NCBI GenBank assembly: GCA_009760855.2
Contig: WPIO01000026.1
Location: forward strand, 3,112,001 to 3,176,000
Reading direction: 5' to 3'
Origin: Cristatella mucedo
Taxonomy: Eukaryota; Bryozoa; Phylactolaemata; Cristatellidae
DNA length: 64,000 nt
The translations under genes and the position numbers were made by a program. Position 1 is the first letter of the stretch, and each line of letters starts with the position of its first letter. The notes beneath the pieces are model-generated. The model did not search any database. It was not told the DNA's origin and worked only from the letters and a program-made list of their open reading frames with translations. Below, one piece after another: positions 36,535 through 47,983 of the stretch.

Positions 36535-37127
36535 TTAATTTCCACTTTGAATATATAATCCAGCTCCTATTTTTTTCTCATATTTCCACAGTAACCATCA
36601 GGTCTTACTCTTTCAACAGCTGGTACAACAGCTTTCTCTTTTATCACTTTCTCTATTTCTTTATAAGCTTTTGGATCATTCTCTTTAAGAGTTTCAGAGT
36701 AGTCTTCTACTTCTTTTATCACTGCATCATGTTTCTTTTTTGTTTTTGGTTTGAGTTTTTCAAGCATAGCACATTTAATCTCAATATTTATCTCTTTTAT
36801 CTTTCTATCACAATCTTCTTCTTTCTTACGTTTCTCTAGTTCATATTACAATTCGTTCTTTCTTCCTTCTTCTTCAAGTTTATCATCTAGTTCTCTTCTC
36901 TTTATAGCATAATCTTGATCTACGTTCTCTTTCTTTGTTTGTAGTTCAAGTTTTCTTACTTGATGCATTTCCATACCTTTATTAGCAATGTTCATACTTA
37001 GACCAGTTAATCGAGTTATTACAGGTGCTGCTGTACTAACACCATCAACTACTTTATCTAGTACTCCTGATCCATGGTATTTACCTCCTTTTATTCTACC
37101 ATGTCCAATTCTAGCATAGCTACCCAT
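36535..37127 (-). pseudogene. coiled-coil protein with adenain-type cleavage site (element A)
   Basis: Homologue of 57,594-58,202. Starts MGSYARIGHGRIKGGKYHGS; IKGG-K fits the adenain consensus (M/I/L)xGG-x. The middle is a long Lys/Glu-rich coiled coil. One stop (near 36,846) splits the gene. Start preceded by tatagagta. Confidence 0.7.
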
Positions 37128-37136
37128 TACTCTATA

Positions 37137-38245
37137 TTACTTTGAAATTTCTATTGTTGCAACAACATCAGAAATGATATTAGATTTGTTTCCATTCAAA
37201 TCCGTTAAACAAATTTTAAAAGTACTTATTGAATCTATATCACCACGTGCTGGTAAGTACAATATATTTATAATATGTAGATCAACTTTATCTCCAGGAT
37301 TAGTATCTTCAATATCAATAATATATAAAGATGAAGATTGTTATAAATATCCTGGTACAACTTCTGTATAATTTTTAAATATATCAACTAAATCACAATC
37401 AACTCTAATCCATCTGATTCCTTTATTATCTAGTAACACCATTTTATTCCATGCTTTTAAAATTCCAGAGTAGTACATTGCTTTTTCTATTAATTCAAAA
37501 GGAGTTTCACGTACAAAAGAAGAATCAAATGTTCCTTGCTAATTTAAGTTAAAACCTAATGTATCACCAATGAATTTTTAACTCCAGCAGCATTACTTCC
37601 AAGTAGTACAATAAAATCTGGTGTTACTTGCATTATTATTTTATCATCAGTATCAACACTAAATTTAATTCCAGAGATATTTCTCTTAGTACTATCATAC
37701 AATGCAATAGATTTTGTATTGGCTAAAGTAGAATTAAGTACTGCAACAATTTTATTGGAATAATAATATCCTGCTGGAATTGTAATTGAAGAGTTATTTT
37801 AATCTACTAGATTAAATCTAAACCAAAGTGTATTATTTACTCCCGTAGTGATATTTGATACAACTTAGTGGGTCCCTGTGATTCGTCCTTGATGTGCTTA
37901 TGCGTGCTGACACTGTGCATGCTGCCACTAACCACATTTGCATGCTAACCCTGTGCATGTCACCCCTAACCATGTTATTCATTTTGTTGGTGTATCAAGC
38001 ATGATTTTACTCACCGTTCAATTGCATTTCCCTTTGCAGCAAATTTAAAGCGCCTAGAAAGAGATTAAGTTCTCTGAGGGCGCTTTATCAAATGCATTAC
38101 TATTATTATTATTAACTTTATTAGTATAAGTAAACTCTACTCTTCACAATCCAATTTTATTATAACCAGAGTTTGAACCAAGCATAATTGGTGGTACTAA
38201 TGTTTTTGAATCATTGCATGTAGTTCCTGTTAATCTTATAGACAT
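37137..38245 (-). pseudogene. minor capsid-like protein 2, broken and L2-interrupted (element A)
   Basis: Starts MSIRLTGTTCNDSKTL after tataaga and ends DVVATIEISK. It carries SLYIIDIEDTNPGDKVDLHI. An L2 fragment (37,864-38,114) and several stops interrupt it. The last third survives in copy B fused to the other minor capsid gene. Position between coiled-coil and penton-like genes suggests a virion role; no family recognised. Confidence 0.55.
37864..38114 (+). mobile_element. L2/CR1-type 3' fragment inserted in element A
   Basis: Starts ttagtgggtccctgtgattc, carries the 3' UTR and ends in gcgctttatcaaatg plus ATT repeats, all typical of the host L2 family. It lies inside a viral gene, so host retrotransposition postdates integration of element A. 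Confidence 0.9.
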
Positions 38246-38252
38246 TCTTATA

Positions 38253-38887
38253 TTATAATTCAACAATTTCTAGAAAAACAGTTATTTGTTGTAAACTAAA
38301 ATCTAATAAATTTAAGTTCTGATCAGTAACAGTTATTACTACATCAGAAATAGAATCACTAACAATATTATAATATTCAAGAGTATTTGGTTCATATATC
38401 ATTTGTTCCCAAGGATATGAATTGTAAGCAAAACTTCTTCCAAGAAATGTCCAACTAACAGGCATAGTAACACAAGAATTAGCAGTAGCAGTATAAATGC
38501 CTAAAACAAACTTATCAGTTGTAGCTCCAGATTGTGTAATTGAATCTTTAATTATATCTGCAATACCAATGTTCATATCATCTGTAATAGCAGTATAAAT
38601 TCCAGGTTTTATAGTTATTGTTTGTTCTGATCCACCTGCTGCTCTATAAACGAAAGTATCATTAGAAGTAGTTATATTTTTTATAGAGTTAATTCCAGTA
38701 AACTTTATAAAACATATCCTAAGCTTTTTGTTTCCTAATTTAATAGGACCATTTATATGCACTTTAATTGGATTAGTTGTTCCAGTTATGTTAAATATAT
38801 ACCGATTTTTACCTGCTTGACTACCTTTCTTAAATTTCTTCCTAAACCTTTAGAGAAATCTTGTACAACTTTTGAAAGATCACTCAT
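38253..38887 (-). pseudogene. penton-like minor capsid protein 1, one frameshift (element A)
   Basis: About 210 codons. After an N-terminal helix (MSDLSKVVQDFSKGL) the body has YRAAGGSEQTITIKPGIYTA, and it ends ISDVVITVTDQNLNLLDFSL. A beta-rich protein ending in a V-x-x-TD..N-L motif is reminiscent of Polinton penton proteins. The frame breaks near 38,815; otherwise well preserved. Confidence 0.6.
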
Positions 38888-39415
38888 TTCTGTACATCGT
38901 ACAAAAGTTTTTTATCTTTGCAACAAAATATTTTGGAAGTCTTGATTTAGCAAAACAATTAATACCTGCGCTTATTGAACTAATTGTGCTTGATCTGATA
39001 CTTTTTATCTCTTCTTTGTAATCCAATATATTTTTTAATCCATCTTTATCATCTAAATTCATATTTTCCATTAAAATCTTTAGTTTATCTCCCTATTAAA
39101 ACACATCTACACCCACAGTTTTGTGTATTTCTTCACTTCTCTTCATTTCTATAGCAAGTTTAGGTCTTATTTGTTTTAGTTTACCAATAAACATTTCTCC
39201 TGACATATCTTTTGATCTTTCTAATGCACATTCATTTAATTCATATTCTACTCTATCTCTTGCGATTATGTCTGCTTCAATTCTTTGTATTTCTTGACCA
39301 TTATCAAGTATAGTAGCAACACGCAATTCTTCTGTTTATTTTGTAAATCTGTTGCTTCTTGAACACTTCCTTCATAAGGTTTATTTTTACTTGCGTATAT
39401 CTTTCCATTAATCAT
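38880..39415 (-). pseudogene. charged internal protein, deleted form (element A)
   Basis: N-terminus MINGKIYASKNKPYEGSVQE and piece 39,096-39,326 match the copy B gene at 58,973-59,975, but the Lys-rich centre is missing here. The C-terminus (ISSISAGINCFAKSR) is kept. The gene is therefore an internal-deletion derivative. Function unknown. Confidence 0.6.
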
Positions 39416-40091
39416 TCCTATATACAATTAAAAAAGTTATTAAATGTTTACCTGTATAATCAATTGACCAAAACCTTCCTTATGATTCAGTTTTAGTTAA
39501 ATCAATAACACAATACCTTAATCTATTTCTTGTACAAGAATCAACCCATTCTTTGAATTCTTTCTTTTCTATATCACCAACATATGCATCACGAATATAC
39601 TCAATATCAGTATTATTTTGTTTCAAGATTACAATCATGTTTGTATTATTTCTGATTTCTCGTCTAGGATTATTTGTAAATCCTTGAGCAAGATGAAATA
39701 TGTTCAATCCTTTATGTCTACCTCTAGTAAAATAATTGAAAATATTTGATTGATCTTCTGTCATTAAATCATCAAGTACGACACAATTCTAACAATTCTT
39801 ATATGAGTCAAATTCAGGCATATCATCAATACCATTAACCCAAACATAAGCAGGATTATCTTTAGTCATTGACATAAGTCCACGATATAAGTTTCGATCT
39901 AAACTTGAAGCAATGATTGTACAAGTATCATAGTTTAACATTAATAAAATATCCAATACATTACTCACTGTGATTTCCCTGTACCACTTGGACCAAGCAC
40001 TAAAGCTCTAATAGGCACTTCCCTGGAAATGGTTCTTTATGACCAGTATGAACATCTTGTCCAAATTAAAAGCTCTAACTCTTAGTGACAT
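39410..40091 (-). pseudogene. packaging ATPase, broken (element A)
   Basis: Homologue of 59,988-60,656. CVVLDDLMTEDQSN (Walker B) and RGRHKGLNIFHLAQGFTNNP are intact in 39,480-39,764, but the P-loop region near 40,000 is out of frame. The 3' end overlaps the next start codon. Confidence 0.85.
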
Positions 40092-40124
40092 TCCATACCA
40101 ACAAAGTTTTTTATATTTATAGAT

Positions 40125-40893
40125 ATGGAAATTTACTGCTTGAAGTGTAAGAACCAACTGATACAATTCATGAAGAGTATGATGAAGTAAATAGCACTAA
40201 AGGATTAAGAGGTATGGAAAAAGGTGTTTGTACTATTTGTGGAAGTAAAAAGGCAAAGTTTGTTAAACTAAGAGTAGAATCAATTGGTGAAGGAGTTTTA
40301 TTACATTGTAGAAGACTTGGAATAGGATCAACAGGTGAATGTGTTCTATCACATGGTAGAAGACTTGGAACAGGATCAACAGGTGAAGGAGTTTTATCAC
40401 ATGGTAGAAGACTTGGAACACGAGTAGAAAACAAGCAACAAATAATCGCTGAACTGAAAAAGACTATTGGCAAACTAAAAAAAAAGTAAAATCAAGACCA
40501 CCAACAGATCTAGAAATAAATAAATATGTAAAAGAATTAGATATAAAAAACTTTAGAGGTGTCTTTGCAAGAAATGAACTAACAAAATACTTAGACAATG
40601 AATGTCTTATTCGTAATGCAGGAAAATCAGATTTAGCAATCTATCATTGGTTAGCACTTAAAAAACAAGGAAAACAACGTTTTTACTTTGATTCGTGTGG
40701 TGCTCCACCAATGCCTGAAGTAAAAAATTACTTTGATGTTATACCAAGTTTTCAAACCTTTAAACTACAAGAATACGATCAAACAGATTGTGGAAAAAGA
40801 TGTCTAATCTTCTTAAAACTAATACAAGAAACAGATTTTGGAACGACAATGCAATTATTAACTCAATTTAAACATTTTACTTTCTCTTTATAG
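40125..40893 (+). pseudogene. zinc ribbon plus adenain-like cysteine protease, frameshifted (element A)
   Basis: Begins with a zinc ribbon (YCLKCK ... GVCTICGSKKAKFVKLR; DUF5679-like), then a 16-residue repeat (RRLGTGSTGEGVLSHG-like, three copies), a short coiled coil, and from 40,490 a complete open adenain domain: IYHW (His), FYFDSCGAPPMPEV (acidic) and QTDCGKRCLIFLKL (nucleophilic Cys). Two single-base frameshifts (about 40,165 and the poly-A at 40,480) separate the parts. In Polintons this enzyme matures the capsid. No ATG occurs early in the protease part, so it is easily missed. Confidence 0.8.
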
Positions 40894-40895
40894 AA

Positions 40896-41190
40896 ATGAA
40901 AAACAAGAAATTAACAGTGCTTGAAAATTCTTCCGTTGTCATCCCAAAAGGAAAACCAGCTAGTGTTGACATTGAAGAAAAACTCGCTAAAGATTCTAAA
41001 CCTTACTTCAATGCATGGATATATATCACTGAAGATATGAGACCTACACTTGAAGATATTGCAGCAAGAGCAAGTATGAAACTTGAATTTAGTGGTTATG
41101 ATATGTCTCAACGATAAACTATTGGAGTAAGGTTTGATTTTAATAATAAACAAAGTATATTCTTTGATCAAAAGAACTAACAACTAAAAT
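40896..41190 (+). pseudogene. small conserved protein, truncated (element A)
   Basis: Homologue of 61,436-61,944. KNKKLTVLENSSVVIPKGKP and FNAWIYITEDMRPTLEDIA are conserved. A stop at 41,117 and loss of the C-terminal half mark it as dead. Start preceded by tatagaa. Confidence 0.7.
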
Positions 41191-41368
41191 TCTTGTTTGA
41201 AGCTTGTAAAAACAGTTTTATTGCTATTTTTGGTGCTACTTTTATAACAGCTTTAGATCATACTTCAGTTGCGGTTGTAATGTCTGATACAACAACTATG
41301 GTTGTACTAACACCTTCTTTTAAATCTTCAGAAACATTTCCCCCCTTTTTCTTCATATATAATAAGTA
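41191..41368. other. junction of a probable internal deletion (element A)
   Basis: In copy B the small conserved gene is followed by PLA2-like, HNH and membrane-protein genes. In A the sequence passes within about 150 bp to a second fibre-like gene. The stretch itself codes for nothing recognised. Confidence 0.5.
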
Positions 41369-43013
41369 ATGGAAAAATAACTAAGATTAACAGAGTTGTG
41401 TATACTAACCTTGATGCAAATAGAAATAAAGTAAGTAACTTAGGTTATCCTGCTAATGATGGTGATGCAATAAGATTGGATTATGCACTCAGTTCAAATG
41501 TTGGTGGTAGTGTTATTTCTAATGCTACTGGTGAATTAGCAACTGTATCAAGTGTTTCAAGGTAATGCTAGTGCAAGTATGAATATGGGCAATACAAATA
41601 TTATAAACTTAAAAGATTCTGATGGAACAAAACAATATGTTGATAATACTAAGCAAGTAGTATTTAGATATTTAGGATTGAGTTATAATACTTATCCTAG
41701 TTAATTCAAACTTGATATGTTAGGACTTAACACTGTTGTAAATGGAAAAGGAGGAGGATTTTCATATCAACAGATTACTCCTGGTGATATGCCAATTATT
41801 GAACCAGGAACACAAAGAACTATTGCATACGCAACTAATCTTAAAAATGTATACCTGGTACATTGTCTAACTTTGCATTAGTAACTGGTATTATGTATGC
41901 AACTGATAAAACAAATGCTTATTTAGATTTGACTAGTGATAATATTTTGGTGTTAGTGGTACTATAGTTTTAATAATTAACATTGAAGGGACTTGTACTT
42001 ATGCTATTGATAAGTTTACTGTTGCAAGTGGAATTAATTATATAGACTCTATTGTTAGTATTGTATAGAAAAGTACTTGGATCAAGAAAAAAAGGAAGTA
42101 ATGCAAAGAACTATATTAGAAAAAGCAGTGATGTAGTTACTGGTAATTTAAGTATGAATGGAAACTTGATAAAGAATCTCGGTGATCCTGTTGATGCTGG
42201 TGATGCTGAAAGAAAGTATATAGATACGAATTTTGTTACTAGAATTTCAAGAGGAACAACTTCGGATGGTGATATTGATATGAAAGGTTTTCGTTGTATA
42301 GATCTTGCGAATCCTATTAACCCTAGTGACGCTGCAACGAAAGATTATGCTGATACTAAACTAGATAAAACAGGTGAAACTATTACAGGAACATTAACAG
42401 TAAATGGAATGATTGATATTAGTAATCCACCATACTCTGATAATAATGTTCCAAATAAATCGCACATGGATTCTAATTATCTCAGTTTAAATGAAGGTAT
42501 TATTAGAGGTAATATTGATATGAATATTTTAATTCTATTATTATTAAAATGATCAAATTAATGATTACGGTGTTTATTTAAGCTATTTAAATAAAATAAT
42601 TGATGGTAATGTTGCTGTTATAAAATTGTATGCAAGTTGTATACCAAATGATAGTGTTGGTTTTACATTTTCAAGATTAATTAAAGATAAAATTATAAAC
42701 CATTTTACTGTAAATAAAAATGATACTATAATTGATAGAAGTTTGTTTGTTGTATCAAAACCATATGAATAAACAAATATTTCATATATATCAGATCAAT
42801 ATCAAGGTTTTGCTTCTAATAATTTAAATTTTAGTAATTCAAATACTTACAAATCTATTAATTAATGCATCTAATATAAGTTTATCAGCATCAACATTAT
42901 GTGGAAGTTATATTATTGATAATAAAAAACTTGTTTGTATAACAAACTTTATAGCTTCAACAGATCTAATTAAAGTTGCTTTAATTATTACTGTTTATGT
43001 AGCTGTTTCATAA
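41369..43013 (+). pseudogene. fibre-like repeat protein 2, broken (element A)
   Basis: Repeats such as ANRNKVSNLGYPANDGDAIR, KNLGDPVDAGDAERKYIDTN and DLANPINPSDAATKDYADTK run through much of the frame, the same module as in fibre-like protein 1 but on the opposite strand. Several frameshifts and stops. The C-terminal part (42,550-43,013) is beta-rich and could be a distal head. Start preceded by tatataataagta. Confidence 0.65.
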
Positions 43014-43114
43014 TATGCTTACGCGGAATACTTTAGATATGAGTGGTACTTAAGATTGTGCTTCTAATAAAATAGTAAATTTTTGAACTGTTTTTGATCA
43101 ATTAGAGTGTCTTT

Positions 43115-43285
43115 AACTTAACACAACTCCAAGTAGTATGTAAATGAATGGAATTGAGAATAGGTTCGCGTGAGTGACGTCATTTTAAATAAATCAGACG
43201 ACGAGAAACAATCGAGCGTTAGCGAGATTGTTGATCGGAGGATGGTTTATTTAAATGATGACGTCACTCGATGTGCCCTAGGCTC
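43115..43285 (-). repeat. right terminal inverted repeat of element A
   Basis: Reverse complement of 31,326-31,486 with a small insertion (cgagcgttagcg). Outer end gccctaggctc. Confidence 0.9.
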
Positions 43286-43849
43286 TATTTCATTCATTTA
43301 CACTCTACTTGCTTCCACGTCTGGACAGAACTAGGGAGCAAACGCAAGTAGCGTGCGTTTTTAATGTTTAGTAGCTCTCACCATTTTAATGGTTCAGTCT
43401 AGAGTTTAACAATTGCTTAGTGTTGGTCTCTTTTGTCAACCGAATGTTAGATTTCCTAAAGATTAAAGACAACCAGTACGCTACATATTCAAATGTGACC
43501 ACCACTGATTTAGGACTACTAATTGGCTCACGTCCGAAGATATTAAAATTCAAGTTGTATCCATTTTTTCTCACTTTTTTCACCAATTGTTCATTAAGTT
43601 TATAAATAGCATGATTTTTATATTATATGATTTTTAATATATGATTTTTTTACAAAAAAAATATCTAATCCAAGAAAATATATATGCAAATCAGAGATAT
43701 GATTATATAATGGTATACAATTCTAAAATAAGACCATGTCTTAACTAGTTTGATCAAAAACTATAAGATTAAATAGAAGATTCTTAGATAGTTGGCGGCT
43801 CTTCTAGGGAAACTAATCCTGCTTGATAAATTTTAACTCTCTTCTAACG

Positions 43850-44685
43850 AAACTGTTTATATAAATTACCCAGGAACGCACTGGTTGGTCTTTCATTTTA
43901 ACGGTCCTGATGATCATATCTTTAGTCAAGCTCCATAACGCATTTTTTGCTCTTCTTCGTTTACCATCTTTTCCATCATCTGGTTTTTATTAAATATTTA
44001 ATGATTGTCCCAAGTTATAGTTGGTTCTCATATTTTCTTACTTTTCTATAATTTTTTGGTTTCTTAATTCCTATTTGTTTTGTATAGCCGTAGCTGCTTC
44101 CTATCCTATTGCTCTAGTAATTTTATTATTCAATTAGTCTAATACTTTGGTGAATTTTCTTTCTATTCTCTGTTTCTACTGTTATCTCCTTTACTCAAAC
44201 TTTCTAATTATTTGTACTGAGCCATGAATGCTCTTTCTGCTTTAGTCCAATTCGTTCTCTTAACTAGTGCAACGTTCTTTTGCTAGTCGCTTTAGTAATA
44301 CGTGTTCTATGTCTTTCCATTTCTTTTAGAATTCGCCTTTGAACTCTGATCCGGTATGTTCGGTTATCTTACTTGGCCATTCTAATTGACCATCTCGAGT
44401 AAATGTCAGGCATTGCTGTCGCTACTTCTTTTGATTCGCTTGTCAATGTTCTTAGGTCTGTATATCTATTAGCAGCCTCTATCTAACTTAATGTATATTG
44501 ATATCCATTATCAGTTGGTACATGCAGTATGTCAGCCTGATGACTCTCATGAGGTACTACTACATTAAAGAAACCACGGATAACTTCTTTTAGCCAAGAT
44601 TTGAGTATTAGGCGTATATCTGAGTCAGGATCGTACTTGCGTTCTTTTTTCTTTCTGTAAAAGTTAAGAATAATATTCTATAGCC
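43850..44685 (-). pseudogene. integrase relic (copy C)
   Basis: Nucleotide similarity to 53,041-53,900 is clear in several blocks (for example taaacaaaactt-like start, atttacccaggaacgcactg, catgcagtatgtcagcctga), but stops are dense in every frame. Confidence 0.75.
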
Positions 44686-45110
44686 ATGGAAGTATTTTGT
44701 TTTAATAGTAAGAAAACCTAGACGATCAAAGATTAATTACCAGGTGGATGTCCATTATGTAAAAAGTTTAGTCGCAGAGCTATTTGCCTTGAATTCAGAT
44801 GTGATGTTTGTGTTCTTGATTATTCAAGAAACTGAGTTTAATAAAAAAATGCTTCGTAATCGTACAGCAGTAATTTGTGCTCGTAGCCCTTAATTTCGAC
44901 TCAATTTTTCTAAATCTAGACCTAGCAGACAATACTCTGTAGCAAAAAGAAACATTTAAAAAAGGGATGTTCAGAAATGTTTAGTGACCACAATTGCTTG
45001 GAACATAAAGCATTTGTTAATATTGTGAAAATGTTTTCAAAGATAAAAGAGACAAAGCAGATACTAAGATGAAGGAACTTGTAACCTTAATTTTTTACTT
45101 ATACTATTGA
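44685..45110 (+). pseudogene. zinc-protein relic (copy C)
   Basis: Begins tatagccatggaagtatttt as in the other copies. Remnants align with CDIC and ISKLFPLVK regions of the copy B protein. Many frameshifts. Confidence 0.55.
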
Positions 45111-45317
45111 TGTCATTATGTAACTGACCAGTAAGTTGACTTAATAACTACCGAAATCATCTATAAATAGTAGTCAGTTGGTAGTCGTACAGTAATCGGT
45201 CTAATAAGAAAAATAAAAAACGTAAAGACAGTTGGAAGGTTTGACTTATCAGAGGTACAATATTACTGTGCTCTAAGCAACTCAGCACATCCGCAGCGTC
45301 ATACCATAAAGTATATA

Positions 45318-45445
45318 ATTCATTTGTATAGCACTCTAAGAGAGCTTAATCTCTACTCAGGCGCTACACATATGCCTCCGGGCTCGAGCCCACGACCTCA
45401 GCCAGACCTTGGTCGGGGCGAGCACCTTAACCGCGGGACCAAACC
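45318..45445 (-). mobile_element. composite SINE (L2-tailed)
   Basis: Same join as at 11,655-11,812: L2-type tail (ttcatttgtatagcactcta; gagcttaatctctactcagg) next to a tRNA-like head (gggctcgagcccacgacctc; gcgagcaccttaaccgc). Confidence 0.65.
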
Positions 45446-46251
45446 AAACAATGCTGTATTCCCCTTTCGGTGTCGACGGCACGGCAGCGAAGTGGGACAA
45501 TCTGTATTTACATCAAGGTGAGGCGCCAAGGAGCTCCTAGGTAGATCTACTCTCATCTGAGCAGTGGAGAGTATTTACTATCCCCACGAAGAGGGGAGTC
45601 CTAGGCGACTGACCCTACGCACTCACAGCGTACTCACTACGCTCCTACTAGGGAGTCGGTAGTAAACAGGAGGTATTCTACCCCGGAAGTCTGAGGCTGC
45701 AGAGGAGCGAAGGGAGAACGAGATCCTTTAGTTTAGCCGCTGGCTCCTTAGTAGTCGCTAAGAGGTAGAAGGGTAGCGATAGAATGGGACTATTCCGATA
45801 CTACTCCGTAGAGGAAGGACTAGGGAGGAAATCCTTGTCCTCGGACTGCAACCTCCAAACAAAAGGAAGGGGGAAGTGATTCTCTTACTCTCAGTTCCGT
45901 AGTCCTCTTCCTCTGGGCGTATATTGGACCCAATCAAGATTGGTTGATCTCAGAAGAGGTTCACCTGGAACCTGCTGAGGTATCTTTTAAATCCCTTAGG
46001 GTGAGAATCCCTAAGAATATTTCTAATTAACAAGTTTTTACTCTTCTCCCCACTGGGGGGTTGGTGAGGCTTCAGCTCTCGTCTGAGGAACTGTAAGCAC
46101 GGTTTGAGCTTGATGAGTTTTCAGTCGGCAATTCCCAAGGGAGTACTTTGTAAACTAAACGTTAAGAGAGAAGTCTAGACTTCCTTCCACTACCCAGTCG
46201 CCTCAGGAGGCTAGGCTTCTTGTAGGAAGTTTAGATAACTCTCTTGATCCC

Positions 46252-46314
46252 ACTATCAAGATTTGATCTACCTTAGCGTTTTCAGGGCCATGCTCTGTAC
46301 TTAGCTATGATAGT
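46252..46314 (-). tRNA. trnF: mitochondrial tRNA-Phe (GAA) in NUMT
   Basis: The minus strand has perfectly paired 7 bp acceptor arms (actatca / tgatagt), a D-arm agct..agc and an anticodon loop ctgaaaa reading GAA. The anticodon stem has one mismatch. Sits just after nad5, as expected. Non-functional nuclear copy. Confidence 0.8.
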
Positions 46315-46329
46315 ATACTATAAAAGAGT

Positions 46330-47970
46330 AACAAGATCATAGAAATACCTCTTACAAAGAGTATATTACTTACAGGGTTTCATTACCCTTATTGAGCCAT
46401 GAAGCTTAGGCTGTTTGTTGCTCTTAGGACTCGTTGTCCTCCGACTACCTCTTGTCATCTACCTTCGTCGTTTGTTAAGCTGCTTTACCTCTTTCGGTCG
46501 AGACACTATGGTGTAATCTTGTGGGGACAAGTACTTAATCCTAGAAGGATCTCCTCCTTTTATTTTGATAATGAATGCCCCTGCCGTAAGAATAATGGGA
46601 GTGAGTATTTACCCTGAGGGGTAGTTCTCGTCTTAACAGAGTGAGACTTAACACCCAAGAGAAGTGCTTCTCCTCTAATAGCTCGCCTAGAGGAAATAAT
46701 TATAGGGAGTAATAAAGGCTTCTTCTCCCAATGAATCCTAGCAAAGGGCATCCTTTCATCAAGGTTTCATAAGAGAATGACAGATGAGCGAAAATAAGAA
46801 AGTGAGGTAAGACCAATACGCAATCCCATAGGTCTTAGCAAGATTCTTCTAGCTAGGCTGTTTGGTCTTGATTCTAGAATTAAGCACTTCGAGTATAATC
46901 CCCGTGGAAAGGGAACCCGGATACATCAAAAGTAACTATATTTAAGACCCTTGAGATACAGGAAAGTTGCCTTGATAAGTCCCGGGTAGTACGGATATCT
47001 TGGTTGTTCTGCTGGAAGTAAATACAAGTTCCAGCACACAAAATAGTAGTGCTTTGAACAGAGCATGGATAAGAAGGTGGAATCAGGCAAACCTCCTTAG
47101 GTTTAACCCTAACCTTATCATTTTGAGTCTTAATTGACTCAGCATAGATCAAGCAATAATCTTCTTCAGATCCTTCTCAAAGCAATCTGAAATCCCGCTA
47201 TAACTCTAGCTATTTCACCTAAGAGTAATAGAGCCTTGTTGAATCATTCATTTAGTCTCAGAATTGGGTTGAATCGAATTAAGAGTAAAATCCCTGCAGC
47301 CACAAACGTAGAGGAGTGTTCTAAGGCGGACACTTGGGTAGGAGCTGCTATTGCAGCACGAAACCACCTTGATAATGGTATTTGAACTCTCTTTGTCAAA
47401 GCAGCAATTGCGATTGCCACTCCAATAAAGTGAGAACTAGAAGAGAGTCTGAGTGAGAGAATATTTCACTCCTCTTCTCTATGGAGAATAGCAATCAATA
47501 CGATGAGTAAAGCATCCCCGATCCGATTGGAAAAAGGCGTGATTACAGCTTCATTCCAGCAGCCAAGGATGTGCTATTTTGATTAAAAACTACTCGAATA
47601 AAGAAGGCAACTCCTAGACCATCCTAACCTAGAAGGAGTGTAGTCAGGTATGGGATATATAGGAGGCAGTTTATAGCGACTAAAATGAATACTACAAGTA
47701 AGGTGAATTGATTTAGATTAACATCTTATCTGAGGTAATTTGAAATAAATCAGAGACCAGATCTAGAAATCAGAATGGCAGTTGCTCTCATCGAGTACCT
47801 TGTGCTACCGAGAATAAGGGGGACCCTTACTGTTGCAGAGTTAACTACAGTAAGAACCCACTTGATTATGAATGTCTGATTTTATTTTAAAATAAAGACT
47901 AAACCATAGGCTATAATAACAGAGATTATCATAAGACAATACATTGCAATCTGAGGTACAGATTTCTAAG
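46330..47970 (-). pseudogene. nad5: mitochondrial nad5 copy (NUMT)
   Basis: In the invertebrate mitochondrial code the minus strand gives [50 protein letters not shown] then CAGTCIYFQQNNQDIR, and SGFPF..YSKCLILE, in nad5 order. At least two frameshifts (near 46,900 and 47,100) are needed. Confidence 0.88.
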
Positions 47971-47983
47971 TGAAGAGAGTCAT

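Larger units (their letters stand above)
31326..43285 (+). mobile_element. element copy A: endogenous Polinton/adintovirus-like DNA element with TIRs
   Basis: An AT-rich block of about 12 kb between inverted terminal repeats, sharply different in composition from the flanks. It encodes, in order, a 2-TM protein, integrase, zinc protein, fibre-like protein, YqaJ nuclease, major capsid protein, coiled-coil protein, two minor capsid proteins, a charged protein, packaging ATPase, zinc-ribbon/adenain protease, a small conserved protein and a second fibre-like gene. Most genes have frameshifts or stops. No target-site duplication is evident. An L2 fragment has inserted at 37,864-38,114. Classification rests on gene content; no polymerase B was seen. 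Confidence 0.9.
43286..45250 (+). mobile_element. element copy C: decayed left-end fragment
   Basis: Starts with a partial copy of the inner TIR sequence (tttcattcatttacactcta) directly after A's right end. It then carries a badly decayed integrase (about 43,850-44,650, minus strand) and zinc-protein gene (about 44,685-45,110, plus strand), in the order seen in A and B. More diverged than A and B from each other. Confidence 0.8.

Noticed and set aside
46399..46751. Standard-code ORFs inside 46.4-46.8 kb as nuclear genes
   Set aside because: Neighbouring nad5 and tRNA-Phe signals in the mitochondrial code explain the stretch.
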